64,000 nucleotides of DNA from a virus. Each line of letters begins with the position of its first letter. Positions within the stretch are counted from its first letter, which is position 1. Below, in pieces: positions 56,007 to 61,960 of this stretch. Where the stretch lies: positions 1 through 64,000 of IMG/VR virus record IMGVR_UViG_3300028388_001808; one strand, written 5' to 3'. The position numbers were made by a program, and so were the translations under genes. The notes beneath the pieces were generated by a model, which saw nothing but the letters and a program-made list of their open reading frames with translations, was not told the DNA's origin and made no database searches.

Positions 56007-56594
56007 GTGAAGAATGACACAATTTTACTTATCATTCTGTTCATCTTTTCACTACCGATAAAGGGTTTTTCACCCTGCCAGTCCAATTTGGGTTTGACTG
56101 ACAGGTTGGAAAAACAAGAGGTCTGTCAGCCTACTAGGCTGGACAGTCTTCTTCAATTGTCCCTTTATCTGCTGAAAGACATGGAAGGACTCCGATTGGA
56201 GTCGTATAAATGTCCCGGTGGGATGTGGACAATTGGCTATGGTCATACCAAAGAGGTCAAAAGAGGTATGATCATTACAGAAGAACAGGCTGACAGTCTG
56301 TTGCTTCAAGACCTCACAGAAGCTTTGAACCATGTTGATCGTTTGTCGAACAACTTGGAAGAAGGCGAGAGATACGCTTTAGCATTGTTTCTCTTCAATG
56401 TCGGACCGTACCGACTGAAGGGAACACGTACTCTGAGACATATTCAGGAAGGAAATGAACCTCCATTCCATCTTTGGGTACACGCTAAAGGAAAGAGGCT
56501 CAGAGGATTAACTGAAAGACGACAGATCGAAACTGAATTTTTCAGAAATTGGTCTGGACTATTTCAGAAAACCTTTGTACATTTGGATTCATAA
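56007..56594 (+). CDS. GH24 phage lysozyme with signal peptide
   Basis: 195 residues, GTG start. A Sec-type signal peptide (DTILLIILFIFSLPIKGFS) is followed by about 30 residues of linker and a T4-type lysozyme domain: LLKDMEGLRLESYKC with catalytic Glu60, then WTIGYGHT. The usual catalytic Asp position is Cys (C69), as in some lambdoid lysozymes. It cleaves the glycan strand of peptidoglycan. It is in the early half, apart from the M15 enzyme at 44.6 kb, so it may act on secretion or in a separate step. Confidence 0.85.
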   Translation: MKNDTILLIILFIFSLPIKGFSPCQSNLGLTDRLEKQEVCQPTRLDSLLQLSLYLLKDMEGLRLESYKCPGGMWTIGYGHTKEVKRGMIITEEQADSLLLQDLTEALNHVDRLSNNLEEGERYALALFLFNVGPYRLKGTRTLRHIQEGNEPPFHLWVHAKGKRLRGLTERRQIETEFFRNWSGLFQKTFVHLDS

Positions 56595-56615
56595 CACAGT
56601 AAAAATAATCAGTCA

Positions 56616-57116
56616 ATGAAAAAGATTGAGTACAGCAAAGAACAAGTCGATGCAGTCATCGCCAAGTTCAACAAGTACGGTCGTGGGGTGCTGATATCTC
56701 CCTACCAGACCGGAAACTTTAAGAGTAAAACTGGTAGCGCCAGTGAGGTTACGTTCTCTGACCTGTGCAACCCTGAGTTGTACGGAGTGCAGCACCTCCA
56801 AAAAGCCTACCAGTTTTACTACGACCGAATGAGCCGTCAAGCCATTGATCCGGAGGTCTTTGGTGATGAGAAGGTTCCCCTCTTTGTTCACACGACTCCT
56901 CTCGATGAGGACATCGTGTTTACAGCAGAGGAAGCCTTCATCCTGGTTCGCGCAGCCCTCATTGAGCAAAAGAACATCGAGAAGCTCATCGAACTGAAAG
57001 AAGCGGCCCGTCAGGCACAGATTTATCTGGATGCCAACGAAACCCGCAAGTCGAAAAGGGAAAAGGCTAAGGCTATCATCGAAGCAGCAAAGGCTGCTGG
57101 TATTGAGTCGCTGTAG
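56616..57116 (+). CDS. Protein of unknown function, high-GC codons
   Basis: 166 residues, MKKIEYSKEQVDAVIAKFNK..., a charged helical protein with a middle beta part and an Ala-rich C-terminal helix (REKAKAIIEAAKAAGIE). G and C are higher than in neighbours, as for the 48.4 kb gene. It is the last gene before the RNA array. No family recognised. Confidence 0.55.
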   Translation: MKKIEYSKEQVDAVIAKFNKYGRGVLISPYQTGNFKSKTGSASEVTFSDLCNPELYGVQHLQKAYQFYYDRMSRQAIDPEVFGDEKVPLFVHTTPLDEDIVFTAEEAFILVRAALIEQKNIEKLIELKEAARQAQIYLDANETRKSKREKAKAIIEAAKAAGIESL

Positions 57117-57401
57117 CTCTGTAAGTATCTGGTCCGCACAGCCAGATACTCTCAAACGTTCCTGTTACTCTACAGGACCAGGTACACCAGGCAGCGTAGA
57201 GTCCACACGTACCACAAACAAGTAATCTTATCTTATTCACCACGACAGGAGGTGAGGTGTGCCGACACCAGGGATTTGATGAAGTGAGTACGAATGAACA
57301 CGGAAACAAGGGGTTTGTGCATGAAAGACAGACAGGTAATATTAACCGTACCCTACCTGTATTCGGACTGTCTTTTTTCTTTGACAATTTGTTAGTAGCG
57401 C
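57117..57401. other. Non-coding leader of the RNA array
   Basis: AGTATCTGG pairs with CCAGATACT (57124-57150), perfect. GGTGTG/CGACACC is near 57257-57270. AAAGACAG plus ACAGGTA (57324-57338) pairs with TACCTGT (57354-57360) and CTGTCTTT (57368-57375), then T-rich, as a strong terminator or an ends-paired RNA. No gene is visible. Confidence 0.5.
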
Positions 57402-57470
57402 ATGTCCCTCTTAGAACCTAAAACTTTAGACGTTTTTTTGGTTAAACTGGCTAAGTTGTCAGAGGGACAT
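57402..57470 (+). ncRNA. Cassette A: UAGAAC/GNC family mini-RNA
   Basis: Closing helix ATGTCCCTCT with AGAGGGACAT (10 pairs). UAGAAC follows the 5' strand; GUC precedes the 3' strand. The interior pairs AACTTTAG with CTAAGTT (one bulge). The inner loop has GTTT/AAAC around a TTTTGGTT sequence, anticodon-like (UGG) but not convincing. No D- or T-arm. Confidence 0.6.
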
Positions 57471-57480
57471 TTTAAAAAGC

Positions 57481-57576
57481 AAGATACAGCGCAACGTGAT
57501 GGCAAGAGCCTTTCTTTTAGACGAAAGGGAAGCGCAAGGCTCTTTAGGGTAAATCGTGGCCCTCTGTATCTTTTTT
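57481..57576 (+). ncRNA. Ends-paired small RNA with T-run
   Basis: AAGATACAG (57481-57489) pairs perfectly with CTGTATCTT (57564-57572), then four T. Inside, AGAGCC pairs with GGCTCT and encloses CTTTC/GAAAG, and AGGG pairs with CCCT. A stable ~92-nt RNA or complex terminator. Confidence 0.55.
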
Positions 57577-57577
57577 A

Positions 57578-57696
57578 GGGGAGGTTGAAATGTTGGTCTT
57601 AGAGACAGAGAGGTGAATCCTCTCTTAGAACTAAACTAAAACTTTCAAGTACACTCATAATGTATCCTAACGTAGGTTCGATTCCTACCCTCCCCA
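57578..57696 (+). tRNA. tRNA(CAU) with intron in D-loop
   Basis: Acceptor GGGGAGG with CCTCCCC, anticodon loop CTCATAA (CAU, 57656-57658), and T-arm GTAGG-TTCGATT-CCTAC are standard. The D-arm pairs GAAA with TTTC across an insertion of about 40 bases in the D-loop. The insertion contains GAC, a helix AGAGAGG/CCTCTCT (57607-57625), then UAGAAC, i.e. the cassette motif in internal form. GUCUUAG also pairs with CUAAAAC across it. Reads AUG or, if modified, AUA. Confidence 0.75.
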
Positions 57697-57700
57697 CAAA

Positions 57701-57830
57701 AGTCCACTTAGAACTGTAACATAGTTACAAAATTTGCAGGTTCAAATCCTGCTATAAGCGAAAGCTTATATGGCGGAAATGGTATACGCACTTCACTTAA
57801 AATGAAGCATTTTAAAACAGACAGTGGACT
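57701..57830 (+). tRNA. Circularly permuted tRNA-Leu(UAA) in cassette
   Basis: Order along the gene: closing helix AGTCCACT/AGTGGACT (57701-57708 with 57823-57830), UAGAAC, variable-region part, T-arm GCAGG-TTCAAAT-CCTGC, acceptor 3' strand TATAAGC, GAAA, acceptor 5' strand GCTTATA, UG, D-arm GCG/CGC with GGT, anticodon arm CTTCA-CTTAAAA-TGAAG (UAA). Reassembled, this matches the tRNA-Leu layout with long variable arm. The GAAA is a tetraloop closing the acceptor stem. GAC precedes the 3' helix strand. Confidence 0.8.
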
Positions 57831-57842
57831 AAGACAAACGTA

Positions 57843-57892
57843 GGCGGAAGTCTAGCCCGTAGAAGGTAACTACAAATCAAATCCCTTCCGCT
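57843..57892 (+). ncRNA. tRNA-fragment-like hairpin between direct repeats
   Basis: GGCGGAAG (57843-57850) pairs with CTTCCGCT (57885-57892). Inside, GTAG/CTAC closes AAGGTAA. The eight bases AACGTAGG lie on both sides (57837 and 57894). It resembles a shortened tRNA acceptor/D-arm but has no complete arms. Confidence 0.4.
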
Positions 57893-57899
57893 GAACGTA

Positions 57900-57948
57900 G
57901 GAACCCCCTTAGTATCATGTACGCATGGTGTCTTAGTCAGGGGGTTCC
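57900..57948 (+). ncRNA. Degenerate UAGAAC-family cassette
   Basis: GGAACCCCCT pairs with AGGGGGTTCC (10 pairs). TAG follows the 5' strand and GTC precedes the 3' strand, as in the family, but the motif is UAGUAUC. The interior is a small hairpin (ATCATG/CATGGT, TACG loop). Confidence 0.5.
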
Positions 57949-57958
57949 AAAGAAAAAA

Positions 57959-58059
57959 CGTCTCGCTTAGAACAAACAAAAGTTATAGGTTCGAGTCCTA
58001 TATTTTCTCGATTTTGAGGAAATTAGCTTAATTGGTTAGAGCAAATAGGCAGCGAGACG
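57959..58059 (+). ncRNA. Permuted tRNA-like cassette without anticodon arm
   Basis: Closing helix CGTCTCGCT (57959-57967) with AGCGAGACG (58051-58059). Inside, in order: UAGAAC, T-arm ATAGG-TTCGAGT-CCTAT, acceptor 3' strand ATTTTCTC, loop GATTTT, acceptor 5' strand GAGGAAAT, UA, D-arm GCTT-AATTGGTTA-GAGC, then AAATAGGC. The closing helix stands where the anticodon stem would be. This is the topology of a tRNA mimic. Confidence 0.7.
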
Positions 58060-58066
58060 ACAAAAA

Positions 58067-58117
58067 GAGGGGCCAGCCTCCCAAATACCGATTCAAACAG
58101 GTAAGTGCTGGTCCCTC
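58067..58117 (+). ncRNA. Ends-paired RNA with T-loop-like arm
   Basis: GAGGGGCCAGC pairs with GCTGGTCCCTC (11 pairs, one G-U). Inside, TACC pairs with GGTA around GATTCAAACA, which contains a T-loop-like TTCAAAC. Not a complete tRNA. Confidence 0.45.
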
Positions 58118-58136
58118 CTACTTCGATCAAAGATTA

Positions 58137-58193
58137 GGGGGAGCCGATACGGTTGAACAAATCAAAAGGGGATTTTTTGATTCCGGCTCCTCC
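58137..58193 (+). ncRNA. Ends-paired RNA with long inner stem
   Basis: GGGGGAGCCG pairs with CGGCTCCTCC (10 pairs, one G-U). Inside, AATCAAAA pairs with TTTTGATT around a seven-base loop GGGGATT, anticodon-arm-like but lacking U33. Function unknown. Confidence 0.45.
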
Positions 58194-58203
58194 GACCTTA
58201 TAA

Positions 58204-58273
58204 GGTCCACTTAGAACTAAAACTAAAAACACCAGACTTGTAAATCCGGCAACGTTTTAGCAGTCAGTGGACC
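58204..58273 (+). ncRNA. Cassette F: UAGAAC/GNC family mini-RNA
   Basis: GGTCCACT (58204-58211) pairs with AGTGGACC (58266-58273). UAGAAC follows; GUC precedes the 3' strand. CTAAAAC pairs with GTTTTAG. The inner hairpin CCAGA-CTTGTAAA-TCCGG is anticodon-arm-like (UGU, Thr) with one mismatch. No D- or T-arm. Confidence 0.6.
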
Positions 58274-58290
58274 AAACTTCTATCATAACC

Positions 58291-58396
58291 GTCTCTCTTA
58301 GAACCAAAAAAACTTTGTATAGCTCATTGTAGAGCATCAAATTTAGGTTTTGAAGGTTGCTGGGTCAAACCAGCTACAAAAGTTTGACAGAGAGAC
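58291..58396 (+). tRNA. Cassette G: complete tRNA-like inside UAGAAC/GNC helix
   Basis: GTCTCTCT (58291-58298) pairs with AGAGAGAC (58389-58396). UAGAAC follows; GAC precedes the 3' strand. The inner RNA runs in normal order: acceptor (A)AACTTTGTA with TACAAA-A-GTTT, UA, D-arm GCTC-ATTGTA-GAGC, anticodon arm TCAAA-TTTAGGT-TTTGA (UAG), AGGTT, and a T-arm GCTGG/CCAGC with a six-base loop GTCAAA. The short T-loop and short variable arm make a functional leucine tRNA doubtful. Confidence 0.6.
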
Positions 58397-58399
58397 AAG

Positions 58400-58427
58400 G
58401 GAGTGCTTCGGCACTCCTTATTTTTTG
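58400..58427 (+). terminator. UUCG-capped terminator ending the cassette array
   Basis: GGAGTGC-TTCG-GCACTCC followed by a T-rich tract. It ends the transcript of the cassette array just before a standard tRNA. Confidence 0.85.
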
Positions 58428-58437
58428 TTTAACCGCT

Positions 58438-58511
58438 GGTCCCTTAGTTCAGTTGGTTAGAACCCCTGACTCATAATCAGGAAGTCGCAAGTTCGAGTCT
58501 TGCAGGGACCA
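58438..58511 (+). tRNA. tRNA(CAU)
   Basis: Fully canonical cloverleaf: acceptor GGTCCCT/AGGGACC, UA, D-arm GTTC/GAAC with GG, anticodon arm CCTGA-CTCATAA-TCAGG (CAU), T-arm GCAAG-TTCGAGT-CTTGC, discriminator A. Met, or Ile if C34 is modified; a second CAU tRNA lies at 57578. Confidence 0.92.
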
Positions 58512-58541
58512 CTACGAGGAGCAGCATCTCAAATCACAATT

Positions 58542-58700
58542 ATGAAAGACACAATAAAAACAAAAAAAAGATTTGCATTCTTTCCAGTTAAACTTAGTGA
58601 CGGGAGAATAATCTTTTGGAAAAAATACAAACTAACAGTAACAAAATCCTGGCATCCATCAGGGTTGACGGTAACAAAGAAGTATGAATGGATTCCGTAG
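58542..58700 (+). CDS. 52-residue protein overlapping a tRNA gene
   Basis: ATG at 58542 (MKDTIKTKKRFAFFPVKLSD). A basic, aromatic-rich small protein ending TKKYEWIP. Its TAG stop at 58698-58700 is U8-A9-G10 of the tRNA-Arg. A longer frame from 58500 would start inside the preceding tRNA and is less likely. Function unknown. Confidence 0.6.
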   Translation: MKDTIKTKKRFAFFPVKLSDGRIIFWKKYKLTVTKSWHPSGLTVTKKYEWIP

Positions 58701-58764
58701 CTCAGTTGGATAGAGCATCTGCCTTCTAAGCAGACGGTCACAGGTTCGAATCCTGTCGGGATCA
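58691..58764 (+). tRNA. tRNA-Arg(UCU)
   Basis: Canonical: acceptor GATTCCG/CGGGATC (one G-U), UA, D-arm GCTC/GAGC, anticodon arm TCTGC-CTTCTAA-GCAGA (UCU), variable CGGTC, T-arm ACAGG-TTCGAAT-CCTGT, discriminator A. Reads AGA/AGG, codons common in the phage genes seen here. Confidence 0.92.
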
Positions 58765-58796
58765 CAATTACTGTAATTACAAATAAATCTAAGCAA

Positions 58797-59018
58797 ATGC
58801 AAACAACGTTTATTGACATCGACACTAATGAGGCGCTCGACATTCAGTGGCATTCTAACAATGTGCCTGCTCGCCTGGAATACATTTCTGCTAATGGGAT
58901 ATGGTATAAAGTTGATGAGGTGGTGTATCGGATAGTAGAAAAATTAAATTTTACGCCACCGGAACAAATATTACCGGTTGTGTATCTCAAGAAAACAGGT
59001 AGACCGTATTTTATTTAA
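58797..59018 (+). CDS. Small protein between tRNA genes
   Basis: 73 residues, MQTTFIDIDTNEALDIQWHS..., a small beta-rich protein. It lies 33 bases after tRNA-Arg and ends 9 bases before tRNA-Leu. No family recognised; coding quality is good. Confidence 0.55.
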   Translation: MQTTFIDIDTNEALDIQWHSNNVPARLEYISANGIWYKVDEVVYRIVEKLNFTPPEQILPVVYLKKTGRPYFI

Positions 59019-59027
59019 GTTATAATT

Positions 59028-59108
59028 GCCCGGATGGTGGAATTGGTAGACGCGCTGGTCTTAGGAACCAGTGTTCTAGCGACGTGTGGGTTCGAGTCCC
59101 ACCGGGCG
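59028..59108 (+). tRNA. tRNA-Leu(UAG), acceptor 3' strand short
   Basis: GCCCGGA-UG, D-arm GTGG..., anticodon arm CTGGT-CTTAGGA-ACCAG (UAG), long variable arm, T-arm GTGGG-TTCGAGT-CCCAC, then CGGGC: the acceptor 3' strand is two bases short of the usual seven. Reads CUA. Probably still a tRNA gene; the shortened strand is odd. Confidence 0.8.
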
Positions 59109-59142
59109 TACAATATCTTTCAACTTAAAAACAACAGACACC

Positions 59143-59406
59143 ATGACAAGAAAAGAAGTAGAGTTTATTGAGAGGCACAAAGCAGGATTATTAAATCCTG
59201 ATTGCGCTTACTACATCGGAGACAAGGCAAGAGAGGCAGTGAAAGAAGGTAGAGTCGCGCTTCAGAACTACACGACAAGGGATAAAATACAAGAACTCAA
59301 GCCAAAGAAAAAGACCAAAAGGCAATCTGGCTGGAATCTTAATAATGAATATGATGGTCGTAACGACTTTCACACGTTCGGATATCCGGACAGTTACTGG
59401 ATGTAA
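59143..59406 (+). CDS. Protein of unknown function before the Ro-like gene
   Basis: 87 residues from the ATG at 59143 (MTRKEVEFIERHKAG...). An upstream frame begins inside the tRNA and is rejected. Lys-rich middle (KPKKKTKRQ), aromatic C-terminal end. It shares the leader ACAGACACCATG with the Ro-like gene that follows, so the two may be co-regulated. Confidence 0.55.
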   Translation: MTRKEVEFIERHKAGLLNPDCAYYIGDKAREAVKEGRVALQNYTTRDKIQELKPKKKTKRQSGWNLNNEYDGRNDFHTFGYPDSYWM

Positions 59407-59432
59407 TTTTCAAAATCTAAATAACAGACACC

Positions 59433-61187
59433 ATGAAGAAAAGTACAGAGATACTGCTTCCTACAGGAGTAGATCAGAAAAAGCTGGCTGCGATGAGTGT
59501 AACGATCAACACCATCAAAAAATCAGCAAAAGAACCCAACGAGCAGTTGGTCTATGACCAGTTGACAAGACTTATTGGGGGGACTACTGATGAAGAGAAG
59601 ACTTTACTGCTCCGCAACCTGTTCCAGATCATAGATCGTGAATCCGGAAAAGAGCTGGGTTATATCTCTCGAATCATTATCCGGTGGATAGAACACTACA
59701 TGCCGGAATGGTTCTATGCGAACCTTTGGACAGTACCGTATTTCGTCAAGTGGGAGTACCTCTGGTACAACCAGATTCGGACTACCAAAAAGTCCAGCCA
59801 CAAGCGACCTGCAAAGGTTGAAAAGACAGAACTGTCTGATTTCGACTATGAAGCAATCGCCAAGTTTGTTGCGGATTACATCCGTAGCAAAGAGGACAAA
59901 GGTCTTCTGGCGAAGTGGTTGCCGAAATACCGTAAAACAAAGCGGTGGCGTAAGAAGGTTTTAAAGGACGGTACAGTGAAACGCTGGACTACGAATCTGC
60001 TGCCTTCCACACAGTCGGTTGTGAATGTAAACAACCACTTCATCAACCTCATCTGTGAGGAAATGGGGTGGACTGTTTCTGATTACGCCAACTGGAGAAA
60101 GGAAAATCAGCGCACCATCGAACAACAGGTGTCAAAAGGAGCTGCCTTTGACGCTTTGCCGGAAGCTACAATCAAGGACCATTTCGACAAAATGGCTACC
60201 CATGCCAGATTCAGAGTGGAGAAATCCATGAAGAATACGGATAAGTGGAAAAGAGCTTCCCAGGTATTCAACGCCTGGAAAGAAGATGAAACACGAGTAG
60301 CAGAGAAAATCCGTACCGCCCTGTCGAAAGGCGATGAAGAAGGAGCAAAACTCCTTCGAAAAGCTTCCAAGGCGAAAACCGGAGGTGGACTTCAGACCTA
60401 TGATCTGCTTTATAAGCTAATGAAAGAGAATGACATTTCCACAGCAAACAACCTGCATAGCAACCTTATGGTTGACTTAATGGATAAACTAGACGGAGAC
60501 GTCTATACCATTATCGACTGGTCGGGAAGTATGGAGAGCTATAACCAATCAGATATAGCGATGATTGACATTGCAAATACGCTGGCCGTGACATTCTCTA
60601 CGATGCACAAAAACCCCATGTACAAAAACGAGTTCATGGTATTTGGTAAAGATGCAGTCGTCGTAGGAACCACTTCCAAATACAGCAAGACTGGTAAATT
60701 CCAGGTTGCCAAAGTGGAAGAAAGGAAAAAAGAACCGACAATCGATGCCAAATGGACGTTTGAGCAGAACCTTCGCAGGATGAGAGAGGCCCGCAGAGGT
60801 ATGGATCAGTGGAGTTTGGTGTCTGCAACCAACATGGGTGCTTGCTTCGAGCATTTCATCCAGTTGGTGAAAGACGGACACTGCACGCCGGAGGAACTAC
60901 CTGTTGCTCTTCTTTTCATTACCGACGAAGAGAACAACATGGGTAAACACCCTACAGAGTGCATGGCTGATGCCGCACAGATTGGCTGGTATCCTCTGGT
61001 CATCTGGTGGGGACTCCGCAGTAACCGGATGTCTAGCATCCGCTGCGAGAATTTCTTGCCTGTAACAGGCTTTGCGGAAAACGTACTGAGTGAAGTACTG
61101 ACTTTCTTGCGTAACGGAGTTATTCTTCCCGGAGCGGAACTGCTGGCGGTGAACGATAATCCCCGCTATAAGGATATTAAATACTGA
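59433..61187 (+). CDS. Ro60/TROVE-like vWA protein (DUF2828-like)
   Basis: 584 residues. Residues 1-350 are helical repeats with LLAKWLPKYRK, EEMGWTVSDYANWRKE and a DKMATHARFR region, matching my recollection of DUF2828/TROVE-type helical domains. Residues about 355-580 form a von Willebrand A domain: the MIDAS motif DWSGSM at residues 362-367, SATNMG as the second metal site, and LFITDEENN. Ro60-family proteins use this pair to bind misfolded RNA and Y RNAs. Its place next to the RNA array fits. The exact family should be confirmed by a profile search. Higher GC suggests strong expression. Confidence 0.7.
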   Translation: MKKSTEILLPTGVDQKKLAAMSVTINTIKKSAKEPNEQLVYDQLTRLIGGTTDEEKTLLLRNLFQIIDRESGKELGYISRIIIRWIEHYMPEWFYANLWTVPYFVKWEYLWYNQIRTTKKSSHKRPAKVEKTELSDFDYEAIAKFVADYIRSKEDKGLLAKWLPKYRKTKRWRKKVLKDGTVKRWTTNLLPSTQSVVNVNNHFINLICEEMGWTVSDYANWRKENQRTIEQQVSKGAAFDALPEATIKDHFDKMATHARFRVEKSMKNTDKWKRASQVFNAWKEDETRVAEKIRTALSKGDEEGAKLLRKASKAKTGGGLQTYDLLYKLMKENDISTANNLHSNLMVDLMDKLDGDVYTIIDWSGSMESYNQSDIAMIDIANTLAVTFSTMHKNPMYKNEFMVFGKDAVVVGTTSKYSKTGKFQVAKVEERKKEPTIDAKWTFEQNLRRMREARRGMDQWSLVSATNMGACFEHFIQLVKDGHCTPEELPVALLFITDEENNMGKHPTECMADAAQIGWYPLVIWWGLRSNRMSSIRCENFLPVTGFAENVLSEVLTFLRNGVILPGAELLAVNDNPRYKDIKY

Positions 61188-61271
61188 AGACTTGGAATTT
61201 TGGGACTGAAGGCGTAGTCTTCCTTTGTGGAGGGCTGCGCCATTTTTTTATCTTACCAAAACAACACTTAG
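61188..61271. other. Short intergenic stretch
   Basis: GGCGTAGTC/..GGCTGCGCC-type pairing (around 61208-61242) precedes a T-rich tract; a terminator of the Ro-like gene is possible. No gene. Confidence 0.4.
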
Positions 61272-61643
61272 ATGAAAATCTACAGAGAACTTTTGAATGA
61301 GGTTGTAGAATCTCTAAACAGCTACTACCTGCACAAGAACGTAAAGTTCTATTTAAACACGACAGGGCCAACTATCATGGACGAGAAAAAAGGATACTAT
61401 CAGTACACTTTAAGGCTGGTAGCATATATACCAAATCAACCTAATCTTGTAATTGCTATACGTTCCATAATAGTAAAGTCATTAGATGATGAAGGTCAGG
61501 TAATGGAATCGTTGGCATATAAATTACTTGTAGACATGATAATGACAGGTATTGTAGAGGCTGGTAGGCGTGCAACAGAGACGTACTCTAGTCTGGAAGA
61601 ACAGATAGGAGTAAGCTTTCAGGAGTACAAAGAGAAGTTATGA
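61272..61643 (+). CDS. Protein of unknown function
   Basis: 123 residues, MKIYRELLNEVVESLNSYYLHKN..., with a central beta-rich section (YYQYTLRLVAYIPNQPNLVIAIRSIIV) and helical ends. It overlaps the next gene by four bases. No family recognised. Confidence 0.55.
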   Translation: MKIYRELLNEVVESLNSYYLHKNVKFYLNTTGPTIMDEKKGYYQYTLRLVAYIPNQPNLVIAIRSIIVKSLDDEGQVMESLAYKLLVDMIMTGIVEAGRRATETYSSLEEQIGVSFQEYKEKL

Positions 61644-61960
61644 AGAGGAAAGCAAGAAAAGAACACATCTGCGACACCTGCGGAGAAGTCATACAAAAAG
61701 GAGAAGTGTACGAATATGACGAGCTTAGAGTACCTAGACTTGACGAACAAGACGTTCAGGTAGGAATAGAATACTTTAAGTTTAAGACATGTTGGCACTG
61801 CTTTGCTTTGTGTCACGAAAAACAAGAAGAGCATTACTTTGTAGATGAATACGTAACAGATGGCTTCGTATCCGGAAATAGAGTAATGTCACCTACAGGA
61901 AGGCAATATTGCGTAAAATGCGGAATGTATAAGGAGGATTATGATAATATTCATCACTAA
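61640..61960 (+). CDS. Zinc-ribbon protein upstream of the polymerase
   Basis: 106 residues. C11-x-x-C14 in HICDTCGE, then CWHCFALCH, then YCVKCG: three Cys clusters that could hold two zinc ions, with a basic start. It overlaps the polymerase start by 20 bases, so the two are translationally linked. Possible replication accessory. Confidence 0.6.
   Translation: MKRKARKEHICDTCGEVIQKGEVYEYDELRVPRLDEQDVQVGIEYFKFKTCWHCFALCHEKQEEHYFVDEYVTDGFVSGNRVMSPTGRQYCVKCGMYKEDYDNIHH

Noticed and set aside
57578-57696. Group I or group II intron in the tRNA
   Set aside because: The insertion is about 40 bases, far too short for either class.
57578-57830. Archaeal bulge-helix-bulge motif as the splicing signal
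   Set aside because: I could not find a 4-bp helix flanked by two 3-base bulges at the likely junctions.
58032-58214. A 60-codon frame across 58032-58214
   Set aside because: It crosses the end of one structured RNA and two further ends-paired RNAs, and its product is low-quality.
57402-58396. Hairpin-ribozyme loop A (AGAA opposite N-GUC) in the cassettes
   Set aside because: The AGAA and GNC are reminiscent, but the adjoining helix 2 and loop B are missing; recorded only as a resemblance.
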